Assembly: GCF_900115045.1 (NCBI RefSeq)
Contig: NZ_FOVC01000001.1
Coordinates: 496,001 to 560,000 of the forward strand
Source of the DNA: Izhakiella capsodis
Lineage (GTDB): Bacteria; Pseudomonadota; Gammaproteobacteria; Enterobacterales; Enterobacteriaceae
Direction: 5' to 3'
DNA: 64,000 bases
A model generated the notes under the pieces. It had not been told where the DNA came from. It searched no databases and saw nothing but the letters and a program-made list of their open reading frames with translations. The position numbers were made by a program, and so were the translations under genes. Numbering within the stretch: position 1 is the stretch's first letter; every line of letters begins with the position of its first letter. Of this stretch, positions 26,516 to 35,755 are shown piece by piece.

Positions 26516-26858
26516 GTATTCTCCTTAAAGCCTGATTAACGAATCCGGCGATTGTACATGGTCTGATAACGGACTGGCACCCTGTCTTACATAACTTTCA
26601 TTAACAAAAATCACACTGGCAACAAAAAGCGAGCAAAACACTCTTTTTCTATGCCGTGTCGCAGACCTGGGTGCTGTGAGTTTTTACATTCACTAAAATT
26701 CGAAACTTGATTCTGATCAAGTAGGCTTCTATTTCTTATAACAAAAAAATTGATCCAACGCATTGGTTGCGCTGTATCAATGAATTCAATTGTTAGCCAG
26801 GAGGTAATGCTGACGAAAACTGACAATGACGTAACAGATATTAATAAAGGAGGGGTGA
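26516..26858. promoter_or_regulatory. yciC-ompW intergenic region with FNR box
   Basis: TTGATTCTGATCAA at 26707-26720 is a perfect FNR box (TTGAT-N4-ATCAA). It lies about 145 bases before the ompW start. In E. coli ompW is induced by FNR without oxygen, so the site most likely serves ompW. The rest is AT-rich leader, with an AAAGGAGGGG ribosome site before ompW. No gene is supported. Confidence 0.75.
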
Positions 26859-27491
26859 ATGAAACTAAAAGCAACAGTGCTGGCAGCGTGTATGTTACTT
26901 CCGGCAGTCGCTTCTGCGCATCAGGCGGGTGACTTTTTTATCCGTGCCGGTAGCGCAACCGTGCGGCCAACCGGAGGCTCAGATGACGTTCTTGGCCTGG
27001 GCGAGTTTAATGTCAGCAATGAAACTCAGCTGGGGCTTACGTTTACCTACATGGCGACCGATAACATTGGTATCGAGTTGCTGGGTGCCACGCCGTTTCG
27101 TCATCGGGTTGGTTTGCCGTCACTTGGTGATATTGCGACGTTAAAACAGCTGCCGCCATCGCTGGTGGTGCAGTGGTATTTCAGCGGATTAGGTAAATTT
27201 AATCCTTATATCGGCGCGGGCGTTAACTATACCTATTTTTATCAGGAGCGCTTCAACGATACCGGACGCGGTGCGGGACTGAGCGATTTACACGCCAAAA
27301 ACTCACTGGGTTTCGCCGGGGTTGCCGGTCTGGATTATCAGCTGACTGATAACTGGATGCTTAATGCTTCTGTCTGGTATATGAATATCAATACCGACGT
27401 TAGCTTCCGTGTCAATGGCGTTAAACAGAATAGCATTAATACCAATATTAACCCGGTGGTGTTCTTCTTCGGTGCCGGTTACAAATTCTGA
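26859..27491 (+). CDS. ompW: Outer membrane protein OmpW
   Basis: OmpW is an eight-stranded beta-barrel forming a narrow hydrophobic channel in the outer membrane. The 210-residue precursor has a signal peptide cleaved after AVASA (about residue 20). The mature part begins with HQAGDFFIRAGSATVRP, and the C terminus ends in the outer-membrane GYKF phenylalanine. Anaerobic FNR activation is inferred from the upstream box. It is convergent with the BON lipoprotein gene. Confidence 0.96.
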   Translation: MKLKATVLAACMLLPAVASAHQAGDFFIRAGSATVRPTGGSDDVLGLGEFNVSNETQLGLTFTYMATDNIGIELLGATPFRHRVGLPSLGDIATLKQLPPSLVVQWYFSGLGKFNPYIGAGVNYTYFYQERFNDTGRGAGLSDLHAKNSLGFAGVAGLDYQLTDNWMLNASVWYMNINTDVSFRVNGVKQNSINTNINPVVFFFGAGYKF

Positions 27492-27493
27492 TT

Positions 27494-27533
27494 TAAAAAA
27501 AGCCAGCGCAAAGGGTTATCTCTGCGCTGGCTT
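27494..27533. terminator. Terminator between ompW and the BON lipoprotein gene
   Basis: AAGCCAGCGCA (27500-27510) and TGCGCTGGCTT (27523-27533) form an 11-bp stem. A run of A at 27494-27499 gives the T-run for the minus-strand transcript. Confidence 0.85.
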
Positions 27534-27552
27534 AATCGCTTTCAGTCGACGG

Positions 27553-27870
27553 TTAGCGAATCTGCATATCGTTTATGACCGATTTTACACCCGCCACGCG
27601 GCGCGCGACTGAAACTGCGCGCTCGGCCATCTGTGGCGATGCAACAAAGCCGCTTAGCTGTACCCGTCCTTTAAACGTCTCAACGCTTATCTGATTGGTA
27701 TTTTTTAGCTGCTCATCACCGAACAACTGACTTTTAACCTTGGTTGTGATGACGGTATCGTCAATGTAACCACCGGTGCCTTCTTTGTGTTCAGTCGGGG
27801 CGCACGCGCTTAGCGTCAGCGCCATCATCATAGCGGCAAAAAGTCCACCCAGCGATTTAGACCATTTCAT
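27553..27870 (-). CDS. BON-domain lipoprotein
   Basis: This is a 105-residue predicted lipoprotein. The signal peptide ends in the lipobox LSAC (Cys23) with Ala next, so outer-membrane sorting is expected. It carries a single BON domain (about residues 35-105) starting DDTVITTKVKSQLFGD, with the conserved GRVQLSGFV core. It resembles OsmY/DolP-type proteins but has one BON domain rather than two. BON domains bind phospholipid, so a role in envelope integrity is a reasonable inference. E. coli has no such gene between ompW and trpA. Confidence 0.85.
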   Translation of the reverse strand: MKWSKSLGGLFAAMMMALTLSACAPTEHKEGTGGYIDDTVITTKVKSQLFGDEQLKNTNQISVETFKGRVQLSGFVASPQMAERAVSVARRVAGVKSVINDMQIR

Positions 27871-27974
27871 CTCTGCTCTCCCTGTAAATCAAAACGGTAG
27901 CAGCAACAGTGCTGCGCGATAAGTTTAGCCTCAGGAGAAATAAGTGCCATTGGGGAGAGTAAATTATGTTAGAT

Positions 27975-28000
27975 GCGCCTTATACTCTAGAATAAGGCGC
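27975..28000 (-). terminator. Hairpin after trpA
   Basis: GCGCCTTAT (27975-27983) and ATAAGGCGC (27992-28000) form a 9-bp stem 8 bases beyond the trpA stop. There is no T-run, so a Rho-assisted end of the trp operon is possible. Confidence 0.6.
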
Positions 28001-28008
28001 TGTCAGAT

Positions 28009-28812
28009 TCAGCAAGTAGCTGCTTTCATCTGGCGTGTAAAATCGCGTAGTGCGGTAAGCATCTCCGCCGGACGGGCGTAATGTTTTTCAATCAGCTTTA
28101 CCGTGGCGGAGCCAGCAATCGCCCCGGCGGCGCCGGAAGCAATAATGTTACGCACCTGGGATGCTTCAGAGATACCAAATCCCTGAATAGCAGGGGCGGC
28201 ATTATACTCACGCAGTTTGGTGACCAGTGCGCTGAGTGACTTCTGTGCACGATTTTCGGTTCCGGTGACTCCGGCGCGCGATTGCAGATAGATATAGCCC
28301 CGACCGTGTGATGCCAGTTCTCTTAACAGTTCATCGCTGGCGTTCGGCGGGCACATGAATATGGGGGCTATGTTATGGCGCATCGCGGACTGACGAAAGG
28401 CCGCCGACTCTTCCAGCGGGACGTCGCCAATCAGTACTGAGTCAACGCCAACCTGCTGGCAGCGAGCGTAAAAAAAATCGATGCCGTTGTGAAAAACCAG
28501 GTTGGCGTACATCAATAAACCGATCGGCATCTCGGGGTATTTCTGTCGGATTGATGACAGTAGCTCAAAGCAAATTTGCGGATTGGTTCCGGCGGAGAAA
28601 GCACGCAGGTTACCCCCCTGGATCGTCGGGCCATCTGCCAGGGGATCGGAAAAGGGAATGCCTAACTCCAGGGCATCGGCCCCGCCTTCAATCAGCGAGT
28701 CTATTATCTGCAAAGAAAGCTCAGGTGTTGGGTCACCCAGCGAAACAAAAGGCACAAAAGCACCTTCTTTTTTTCTGGCTAGCCGGTTAAACAGTTGATG
28801 ATAACGCTCCAT
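28009..28812 (-). CDS. trpA: Tryptophan synthase alpha chain
   Basis: TrpA cleaves indole-3-glycerol phosphate to indole, which is channelled to TrpB. The 267-residue TIM barrel shows the catalytic glutamate in ALELGIPFSDPLADGP and the loop-6 motif SRAGVTG. Its ATG overlaps the trpB stop by one base (TGATG), indicating coupled translation. It is the last gene of the trp operon. Confidence 0.98.
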   Translation of the reverse strand: MERYHQLFNRLARKKEGAFVPFVSLGDPTPELSLQIIDSLIEGGADALELGIPFSDPLADGPTIQGGNLRAFSAGTNPQICFELLSSIRQKYPEMPIGLLMYANLVFHNGIDFFYARCQQVGVDSVLIGDVPLEESAAFRQSAMRHNIAPIFMCPPNASDELLRELASHGRGYIYLQSRAGVTGTENRAQKSLSALVTKLREYNAAPAIQGFGISEASQVRNIIASGAAGAIAGSATVKLIEKHYARPAEMLTALRDFTRQMKAATC

Positions 28813-30002
28813 CAGATCTCCCCCCTGGCTTTCAAGATGTCGTGAACGGTAAAAATATCTTTGTCGCCGCGTCCTGAAAGATTCACCACCAGGAGCTGCT
28901 CTTTTTGTGGATTAGCCTTGATCAATTTAAGGGCATAAGCCAGAGCGTGTGATGACTCCAGCGCCGGTATGATGCCTTCACTGCGACACAGCGTTTTAAA
29001 AGCGTCCAGCGCTTCGTCATCGGTGATTGAAACGTAGTCTGCTCGTCCGATGCTGTTAAGGTGTGCATGCTGTGGACCGACAGAGGGGAAATCCAGTCCG
29101 GCAGAGATAGAGTAAGATTCCTCAATTTGCCCATCTTCCGTTTGCATCATCGGTGCTTTCATGCCGAAGTAAATGCCAATGCGACCATGCTTTAACGGTG
29201 CGCCATGTTCGCCGGTATCAATACCATGTCCGGCCGGCTCAATGCCAATCAGGCTAACGCTGGGGTCATCAATGAAGTCGGCAAACATACCGATTGCATT
29301 CGATCCTCCGCCAACACAGGCCAGCACTGCATCCGGCAGCCTACCTTCGGCTTCGAGTATCTGCGCCTTGGTTTCTGTGCCAATCATGCGCTGAAATTCA
29401 CGCACAATGGTGGGATAAGGGTGTGGGCCTGCAGCAGTACCCAGCATGTAATGAGCGGTCTCATAGCTGCCGGACCAGTCACGCAGCGCCTCGTTACAGG
29501 CATCTTTTAACGTCGAGGAGCCACTGTGTACCGGTATAACCTCGGCGCCCATCAGACGCATACGGAATACGTTAGGTGACTGGCGCTCAATGTCTTTGGC
29601 ACCCATATAAATACGGCATTTCAAACCTACCAGCGCGCTGGCGAGAGCCGACGCGACACCGTGCTGGCCGGCACCCGTCTCGGCAATAATTTCCGTTTTA
29701 CCCATCCGTTTGGCAAGCAGTGCCTGACCGAGTACCTGGTTAGTTTTATGTGCGCCGCCATGCAGTAAATCTTCACGCTTGAGATAAAGCCGGGTAGCGG
29801 TCCCCCTGGTCAGGTTATCGCAGCGGGTCAGCGCGGTAGGGCGGCCGGCATAGTTTTTTAGCAGGCTGGAAAACTGAGACTGAAACTCGGGATCTTGTTG
29901 AGCATTAACGAAAGCTTCTTCCAGCTGCTGCAGCGCAGGCATTAGGATCTGTGGGACAAACATGCCGCCAAATTCACCAAAATAGGGGTTAAGTAATGTC
30001 AT
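28812..30002 (-). CDS. trpB: Tryptophan synthase beta chain
   Basis: TrpB is the PLP enzyme that condenses indole with serine to give tryptophan. The 396-residue product has the PLP lysine in REDLLHGGAHKTNQ, the phosphate-binding glycine loop CVGGGSNAIG and the NLSGRGDKD motif. It is coupled to trpA and lies 48 bases after trpCF. Confidence 0.98.
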   Translation of the reverse strand: MTLLNPYFGEFGGMFVPQILMPALQQLEEAFVNAQQDPEFQSQFSSLLKNYAGRPTALTRCDNLTRGTATRLYLKREDLLHGGAHKTNQVLGQALLAKRMGKTEIIAETGAGQHGVASALASALVGLKCRIYMGAKDIERQSPNVFRMRLMGAEVIPVHSGSSTLKDACNEALRDWSGSYETAHYMLGTAAGPHPYPTIVREFQRMIGTETKAQILEAEGRLPDAVLACVGGGSNAIGMFADFIDDPSVSLIGIEPAGHGIDTGEHGAPLKHGRIGIYFGMKAPMMQTEDGQIEESYSISAGLDFPSVGPQHAHLNSIGRADYVSITDDEALDAFKTLCRSEGIIPALESSHALAYALKLIKANPQKEQLLVVNLSGRGDKDIFTVHDILKARGEI

Positions 30003-30050
30003 TCATGCTTCCTTAGTAAGACATACCAGTGGCGCTGAGCGCCCATAAAG

Positions 30051-31412
30051 CTAATAGGCCCGCAGCGTCTGAAAAACCGCGGCGATTTTTGCCGCGTCCT
30101 TACGACCAGGGACACTCTCTACGCCGCTATTGAAGTCAAGGCCGGCACAGCCTAACTGCGCCGCCTGAACGCAGTTATCAGCGCTCAGACCACCAGCGAG
30201 CATCACCTGTGACAAGTTTTGTCCGGCAAGCAGTGACCAGTCGAAAAGCTGGCCGCTTCCACCCTGACCGTTATCCAGCAGATAGCGATCTACATGCTGA
30301 AGATCCATTGCAGGCAAGGTGTCGCTGACGCTGAGTGCTTTCCATATTTTCGTCGCCTTTGGCAGCGCTTGGCGTAACTGGTTGATAAATCGCTGATTCT
30401 CATTGCCGTGTAACTGCACGGCAAAGAGGCTGAGACACTGAACCTTCGTGACAATGTCACTCAAATCGGCATCACGGAATACACCAATGTACTTTAACGG
30501 TGCGGATTCGATGATAGCGCGGGCTTGGTGTTCATCGATCTGCCGTGGCGAACCTGGAACAAAAATAAGGCCGCCATAAATAGCGCCTGCATGATGTGCA
30601 GCCTGGGCGTCTTCAGCGCGGGTCAGACCGCAAACCTTATTATCGCCAAGCAATACCCGGTGAACGGCTGCGGCCAAATCCTGCTCTGCCATCAGCGCCG
30701 AGCCGATTAAAAAGCCGTTTACAAAGCGACTCAGCTCCCGGATCTGTCCATAGTTACTGATACCTGACTCACTGATGACTGTCACGCCTTCGCCAAGACA
30801 GCGGGCAAGGCGACGAGTGCGATTAAGATCAATAGAGAGATCGCGTAAATCGCGATTATTGATCCCGACCACTCTGGCCTGGAGCGTTTTTGCTCTCATC
30901 AATTCGTCCTCATTACTGACTTCGGTCAGTACACCCATATTCAGGCTGTGAGCAACGGCCGCCAGCTGCCGGTATTGTTCGTCATTCAGCACTGAAAGCA
31001 TCAGCAGGATGGCATCTGCCTGATGCAAACGCGCCAGATAGATTTGATACGGGTCGATGATAAAGTCTTTGCAAAGCACCGGCTGATGAACGGCCGCGCT
31101 AACCTGCGACAGAAAGTCAAAACTACCCATGAAATACTTTTCATCGGTTAGTACGGAAATAGCAGCGGCGTGCTCTTTATATATCCCGGCGATTGCCGCG
31201 GGGTCGAAATTATCCCGAATAACGCCTTTAGAAGGCGATGCTTTTTTACATTCAAGTATAAACACGGTGCGATTACCGCTCAGCGCATCATAAAAACTGC
31301 GCATTGCCGGAACGATCTCATTTTGAAAGCTGACCAGTGGCTGGCGTACTTTTCGCGCTTCAATCCAGGCCGCTTTATCACAAACGATTTGATTCAGTAC
31401 GGTTTCTTGCAT
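30051..31412 (-). CDS. trpC: Bifunctional indole-glycerol-phosphate synthase / phosphoribosylanthranilate isomerase
   Basis: This is a fused TrpC-TrpF protein (453 residues, as in E. coli). The N-terminal half is the InGP synthase barrel, with FILECKKASPSKG and VLCKDFIIDPYQI. The C-terminal half, from about residue 258, is the PRA isomerase barrel, with KVCGLTRAEDA and the LDFNSGVE end motif. It starts two bases after trpD, so the two are coupled. Confidence 0.98.
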   Translation of the reverse strand: MQETVLNQIVCDKAAWIEARKVRQPLVSFQNEIVPAMRSFYDALSGNRTVFILECKKASPSKGVIRDNFDPAAIAGIYKEHAAAISVLTDEKYFMGSFDFLSQVSAAVHQPVLCKDFIIDPYQIYLARLHQADAILLMLSVLNDEQYRQLAAVAHSLNMGVLTEVSNEDELMRAKTLQARVVGINNRDLRDLSIDLNRTRRLARCLGEGVTVISESGISNYGQIRELSRFVNGFLIGSALMAEQDLAAAVHRVLLGDNKVCGLTRAEDAQAAHHAGAIYGGLIFVPGSPRQIDEHQARAIIESAPLKYIGVFRDADLSDIVTKVQCLSLFAVQLHGNENQRFINQLRQALPKATKIWKALSVSDTLPAMDLQHVDRYLLDNGQGGSGQLFDWSLLAGQNLSQVMLAGGLSADNCVQAAQLGCAGLDFNSGVESVPGRKDAAKIAAVFQTLRAY

Positions 31413-31414
31413 GA

Positions 31415-32413
31415 TTATCCTCTGGCTGCCAGGTCGACAACACGCTGCCAGGCCTGTCCGCTACGAATGGTTTCCAGCGCCAGTTGAGCATTTGAACGTA
31501 AATCTTCATGACCAAAAATCTTCAACAGTAGCGCCACATTAGCGGCAACCGCCTCTTCATGAGCGCGCTCGCCTTTACCCTGGAGTAAACGGGTAAGAAT
31601 GTCACGATTTTCTTCCGGCGTTCCGCCTGCCAGTGCTTCTTGTGAATGTGCATCCAGCCCGAAATCCTGTGGCGTGAGCTGATAGCTGGTAATTTGATCA
31701 TCGCGCAGCTCGGCAATATGGGTTGGTGCGTGCAGAGCAACCTCATCCATCCCGCCGCCGTGTACCACCGCTGCGCGCTGATAGCCCAGCATCTTTAGCG
31801 TCTGAGCAATGGGTTGCACCAGCTCTGCGCTGTAAACGCCGATAACGGCCAGCGCCGGACGGGCTGGGTTAATCAGCGGTCCCAGGACATTAAACAGGGT
31901 GCGGGTTTTTAACTGATGACGAACGGGCATTGCATGGCGAAAACCGCGATGATATTGCGGCGCGAACAGAAAGCAGACGTTCAGTTCGTCCAGTGCCTGG
32001 CGTGCCTGTTTGGCGGGCATGTCAAGACTGATGCCAAAGGCTGCCAGCAGATCGGATGACCCGGATTTACTGGATACGCTACGATTACCGTGTTTCGCCA
32101 CCTTCAGGCCACAGCTTGCAGCGACAAAAGCGCTGGCTGTTGAAATATTGATGCTATTGCTGCCGTCGCCGCCGGTACCGACGATATCGGCAAAGGCGTA
32201 ATCCGGACGCGGAAAAGGCTCGGCATCCTCCAGCAGCGCGGTGGCGGCCCCGGCGATCTCTTCCGGCCGTACGCCGCGCACTTTCATGGCAATTAAAACG
32301 CCAGCCAATTGGGTGGGTTCGAGCTGACCGGTAATGATTGATGAAAACAGCTGTTGGCTCTCAGTCTGACTAAGAAACTCACCCCGATACACTTTTTCCA
32401 GAATGCTATTCAT
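31415..32413 (-). CDS. trpD: Anthranilate phosphoribosyltransferase (separate TrpD)
   Basis: This enzyme joins anthranilate to PRPP. The 332-residue product is a free-standing TrpD rather than the TrpGD fusion of E. coli. It shows the PRPP loop VGTGGDGSNSINIST and KHGNRSVSSKSGSSD. I chose the ATG giving MNSILEKVY because it has a strong GGAAGGAG ribosome site and matches unfused family members; the frame stays open 12 codons further up. It lies 28 bases after trpG. Confidence 0.96.
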   Translation of the reverse strand: MNSILEKVYRGEFLSQTESQQLFSSIITGQLEPTQLAGVLIAMKVRGVRPEEIAGAATALLEDAEPFPRPDYAFADIVGTGGDGSNSINISTASAFVAASCGLKVAKHGNRSVSSKSGSSDLLAAFGISLDMPAKQARQALDELNVCFLFAPQYHRGFRHAMPVRHQLKTRTLFNVLGPLINPARPALAVIGVYSAELVQPIAQTLKMLGYQRAAVVHGGGMDEVALHAPTHIAELRDDQITSYQLTPQDFGLDAHSQEALAGGTPEENRDILTRLLQGKGERAHEEAVAANVALLLKIFGHEDLRSNAQLALETIRSGQAWQRVVDLAARG

Positions 32414-32441
32414 GAAATAACTCCTTCCTCTGGTACGCACA

Positions 32442-33020
32442 TCAGGCAAGCGCCCAGGAGAGCGTCTGCTCGAGCAAATTCGCCCCTTGGGTCGTCAAAA
32501 TCGATTCAGGATGAAACTGGAAACCGCATACGCGATCACGTTCATGACGCACGGCCATCACCATGCCGTTATAAGTGGCGTTAACAATCAGCTCATCCGG
32601 CGTATTGCTGCCAACCAGTGAATGATAGCGGGCGACGGGTAAGGGATTGTTCAGACCGGCAAACATCGCCTGACCATCATGGGTTATTGCCGAGGCCTTA
32701 CCGTGCAGGATCTCATCCGCCTGACCGACATGGCCGCCATAAGCTTCGATAATAGCCTGATGGCCAAGACAGATACCGATAATTGGCAGGTAACCGCGCT
32801 GCTGGCGTAATAACGCTGGCATACAGCCGGCCTGTGACGGCGTACCTGGGCCGGGAGAAAGCATCAGCACGGGTTTCTCCAACGTTTTGAGTTGCTCAGT
32901 CAGAATGCCGAGCGGTACGCTATTACGGTAAACCTGTACCCGATGACCAAATGCGCGCAGCTGATCGACCAGGTTGTAAGTGAAAGAGTCGACGTTATCG
33001 AGCAATAGGATCTCAGCCAT
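32442..33020 (-). CDS. trpG: Anthranilate synthase component II (glutamine amidotransferase)
   Basis: TrpG supplies ammonia from glutamine to TrpE. The 192-residue class I amidotransferase has the nucleophile in GICLGHQAI, the oxyanion LSPGPGTPS loop, and the catalytic His and Glu in FQFHPES. It ends cleanly at a stop codon, confirming that it is not fused to TrpD. Its ATG overlaps the trpE stop by one base. Confidence 0.97.
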   Translation of the reverse strand: MAEILLLDNVDSFTYNLVDQLRAFGHRVQVYRNSVPLGILTEQLKTLEKPVLMLSPGPGTPSQAGCMPALLRQQRGYLPIIGICLGHQAIIEAYGGHVGQADEILHGKASAITHDGQAMFAGLNNPLPVARYHSLVGSNTPDELIVNATYNGMVMAVRHERDRVCGFQFHPESILTTQGANLLEQTLSWALA

Positions 33021-34582
33021 CAGAACATCTCCTTGCAGTGATGGGCGATGGCGATCGCCCGCAGGACGGCGCGCGCTTTATTCCTTGACTCATCGGCTTC
33101 GGCCTGTGGGGAGGAGTCAAGTACCACGCCAGCGCCCGCCTGTACATAAGCGACAGCGTCTTCGACGTAAGCTGAGCGGATGACGATGCAGGTGTCGAGA
33201 TCGCCGTGCGCGGTAAAGTAACCCACAGCACCACCATATGCGCCACGGCGACTTTTCTCTGCGCCGGCAATAAGTTGCATTGCGCGTACTTTAGGCGCGC
33301 CGCTCAGGGTGCCCATATTCATACAGGCCCGATAAGCGTGCAGAACATCCAGGTCGGCGCGAAGTTCACCAACGACGCGTGATACCAGGTGCATGATGAA
33401 GGAGTAGCGGTCTACTTTCGTCAAATCAGCGACATAGCGGCTACCGGCCACGCAAATACGCGCTAAATCGTTACGTGCCAGATCGACCAGCATAATGTGT
33501 TCGGCCAGCTCTTTGTGGTCGGTGCGCATTTCCAGCTCAATACGGCTGTCGAGATCGGGATCGAGCGAACCATCGGCAAAGCGTCCGCGTGGACGTGAGC
33601 CAGCGATGGGATAGATTTCAATTTTTCGACTTTGTGCATCGTATTTCAGCGAACTTTCCGGCGAAGCACCAAAGAGCGTAAAGTCGCTGTCCTGCATAAA
33701 AAACATGTACGGGCTGGGATTGCTTCTTTTCAGCACATCATAGGCGGCCAGAGGGGATGGGCAGGGCAGTGAAAAACGACGCGATGGCACCACCTGAAAA
33801 ATTTCGCCGAGGCGGATCGCCTGCTGCATCTCAACGACAATGTTGCGATAAGTTTCGTCGCTCTGATTGCAACTCAGGGTCATATTTTCAACCGGCATGA
33901 CTGATAACGGAGGGGCGGGTAAGGTCATCTGGCGGCGTAGTTGCTCGATACGGGTTTGCAAACGCAGAAACTCTGCGGATTCCTGTTCAAACAGGCTGGC
34001 CTGTAAGCGAGCTTGCTGTTTCTGATGGTCGATCACCAGCAAGGTTTCTGCCAGATAGAAGCAGTAGTCCGGGCAGCGTTGATCGCTCTCTAATAGGGGT
34101 ATATCTTCAAAACCGGCAACTAAATCGTAGGCAAACAGCCCACCCAGAAACATCGCTTCGCGTTCATCCTCAGGAACGCTGACCAGCGCTGGAATCAGAC
34201 GCAGAGCATCGAATACCGACAGCGATTTTAGCCGGGAGTCTTCATCAAGCTCCCCGGAAAATTCCGGAAAAAGGAGCGTGCGGCCGTCAGGATGGATGCG
34301 GTTCTCAACGTTGGAGGGCAGCGCGGCATCCAGCAGAGGTAACAGCGCAACACCGTTCGTTGAAAGGGCTTTAATCGTCACCTGATTGCCAAGTGCGGTG
34401 ATGCGTAGAGCGCTGTCTACTATCAACAAACTTTTGAGATTATGTTTGCTGTCGATATCCGCAGATTCGAGCAGCAGTGACGCCGGGCGGGCGCCACAAA
34501 GCTGATTAAAGACATTGGCGGCATCCTCGCGGTAAGGTGCCTCGCTGATAATCAGTTTGAGCGTTGGTTTAACATTCGGCAT
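33020..34582 (-). CDS. trpE: Anthranilate synthase component I
   Basis: TrpE makes anthranilate from chorismate and is feedback-inhibited by tryptophan. The product has 520 residues, as in E. coli, from the ATG giving MPNVKPTLKL; a start six codons upstream lacks a ribosome site. The N-terminal regulatory LLLESADIDSKHNLKSLL segment carries the tryptophan site. Catalytic blocks include FGASPESSLK, IAGSRPRGR and SGAPKVRAMQL. It is the first structural gene of the trp operon. Confidence 0.98.
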   Translation of the reverse strand: MPNVKPTLKLIISEAPYREDAANVFNQLCGARPASLLLESADIDSKHNLKSLLIVDSALRITALGNQVTIKALSTNGVALLPLLDAALPSNVENRIHPDGRTLLFPEFSGELDEDSRLKSLSVFDALRLIPALVSVPEDEREAMFLGGLFAYDLVAGFEDIPLLESDQRCPDYCFYLAETLLVIDHQKQQARLQASLFEQESAEFLRLQTRIEQLRRQMTLPAPPLSVMPVENMTLSCNQSDETYRNIVVEMQQAIRLGEIFQVVPSRRFSLPCPSPLAAYDVLKRSNPSPYMFFMQDSDFTLFGASPESSLKYDAQSRKIEIYPIAGSRPRGRFADGSLDPDLDSRIELEMRTDHKELAEHIMLVDLARNDLARICVAGSRYVADLTKVDRYSFIMHLVSRVVGELRADLDVLHAYRACMNMGTLSGAPKVRAMQLIAGAEKSRRGAYGGAVGYFTAHGDLDTCIVIRSAYVEDAVAYVQAGAGVVLDSSPQAEADESRNKARAVLRAIAIAHHCKEMF

Positions 34583-34605
34583 AACAATATTCCCAACCAT
34601 CAGGT

Positions 34606-34630
34606 AAAAAAAAACCCGCGAAAGCGGGCT
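34606..34630 (-). terminator. trp attenuator
   Basis: On the minus strand AGCCCGC and GCGGGTT form a stem around TTTC, followed by a run of T. It lies between trpL and trpE and is the 3:4 attenuator hairpin. Alternative pairing with the upstream CGGATGATGCAG region would relieve it when Trp-tRNA is short. Confidence 0.9.
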
Positions 34631-34650
34631 CAGGTATCTGCATCATCCGT

Positions 34651-34728
34651 TTAACGGCTGCATGACGACTCGGCCCATAAATGAGCGCTGCGCCACCAAC
34701 CCATGTATTCGTCAATTAAAGATGCCAT
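34651..34728 (-). CDS. trpL: trp operon leader peptide
   Basis: This is a 25-codon open frame running from MASLIDEYMGWW to WAESSCSR. It contains two adjacent tryptophan codons and a third six codons later. Ribosome stalling at them controls the downstream attenuator. It is longer than the 14-residue E. coli leader. Position, tandem Trp codons and the following hairpin make the call firm. Confidence 0.9.
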   Translation of the reverse strand: MASLIDEYMGWWRSAHLWAESSCSR

Positions 34729-34753
34729 GATGTTAATACCCCTTTGAACTTGC

Positions 34754-34787
34754 GTACTAGTAAACTGGTTCATGGCGCGAATGTCAA
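34754..34787 (-). promoter_or_regulatory. trp promoter and TrpR operator
   Basis: On the minus strand the -35 is TTGACA (34782-34787) and the -10 is TTTACT, with a 17-base spacer. The operator GAACCAGTTTACTAGTAC overlaps the -10 and matches the E. coli trp operator (CGAACTAGTTAACTAGTACG). The following CGCAAGTTCA transcript start is also conserved. Confidence 0.9.
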
Positions 34788-34861
34788 GCAGCTTTTCTCA
34801 TCTTTGTTTAAACGGCGTATGATGCGGGCTGGTTTAACGCAATGGAACTTTATCAACGGTT

Positions 34862-35755
34862 ATGAGCATACTTGACAGCTTTCCGCTTTATGACTTACAC
34901 AGCCATTCTCAGGCGTCGGACGGCTTGCTCACACCGGCGGAATTAGTTGCCAGAGCCGTACAAATGCGGGTCGGGATTCTGGCGTTAACCGATCATGATA
35001 CGGTAGCCGGTATTTCTCCGGCACAGCAAGCAATTGCCGAGCAAGGGTTGCCTTTGCATCTTTTACCTGGCGTTGAAATCTCCACGCTGTGGGAAAATAA
35101 CGAAATTCACATTGTTGGTCTTGGTATCGATCCCAATGCGGCTGCAATGCAGGCGCTATTGCAGCTGCAATCAGAAAGCCGACTGAACCGCGCAAAGATG
35201 ATCGCCTGTCGACTTGAGAATGCGCATATCCCCGGCGCCCTTAAAGGGGCAATGGCGCTGTCTGCCGGTGGGGTAATCACCCGTGGACACTTTGCCCGTT
35301 TTCTTATCGGGCAAGGTAAGGCGTCGAATATGGCCCAGGTATTTAAGAATTACCTCGCGCGGGGGAAAATCGGCTACGTGCCACCCCAGTGGTGTACAAT
35401 GAAACAAGCCATTGATGCTATTCGTCACTCTGGTGGCAGATCGGTGCTGGCCCATCCGGGGCGCTATAATCTTTCCGCTAAATGGCTGAAGCGGTTAATG
35501 CTGTGCTTCAAGCAGGAAGGGGGGGATGCAATGGAAGTTGCGCAGTGCCAGCAAGCACCTGCGGAGCGCAGCCAGCTGGCACAATATGCCCGTGATTATG
35601 ATTTAGCTGCATCTCAGGGCTCTGATTTCCATCAGCCTTGTGCATGGATTGAGCTGGGCAAAAAACTTTGGCTTCCCGCCTGCGTAGAGGCCATCTGGAT
35701 AAAATATCCGGAATTACAGCCTCAGGCCGGGTTAGTCGGTCAGGAGGAAACATGA
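34862..35755 (+). CDS. rnm: PHP-family 5'-3' exoribonuclease RNase AM (YciV)
   Basis: The E. coli orthologue is a 5'-3' exoribonuclease that matures the 5' ends of rRNAs and also acts on 3',5'-bisphosphonucleotides. The 297-residue PHP-domain protein has the metal ligands in YDLHSHSQASDG, LTDHDT, the LPGVEIS glutamate, VLAHPGRY and GSDFHQP. It is divergent from the trp operon and overlaps yciO by four bases (ATGA), as in E. coli. Confidence 0.95.
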   Translation: MSILDSFPLYDLHSHSQASDGLLTPAELVARAVQMRVGILALTDHDTVAGISPAQQAIAEQGLPLHLLPGVEISTLWENNEIHIVGLGIDPNAAAMQALLQLQSESRLNRAKMIACRLENAHIPGALKGAMALSAGGVITRGHFARFLIGQGKASNMAQVFKNYLARGKIGYVPPQWCTMKQAIDAIRHSGGRSVLAHPGRYNLSAKWLKRLMLCFKQEGGDAMEVAQCQQAPAERSQLAQYARDYDLAASQGSDFHQPCAWIELGKKLWLPACVEAIWIKYPELQPQAGLVGQEET

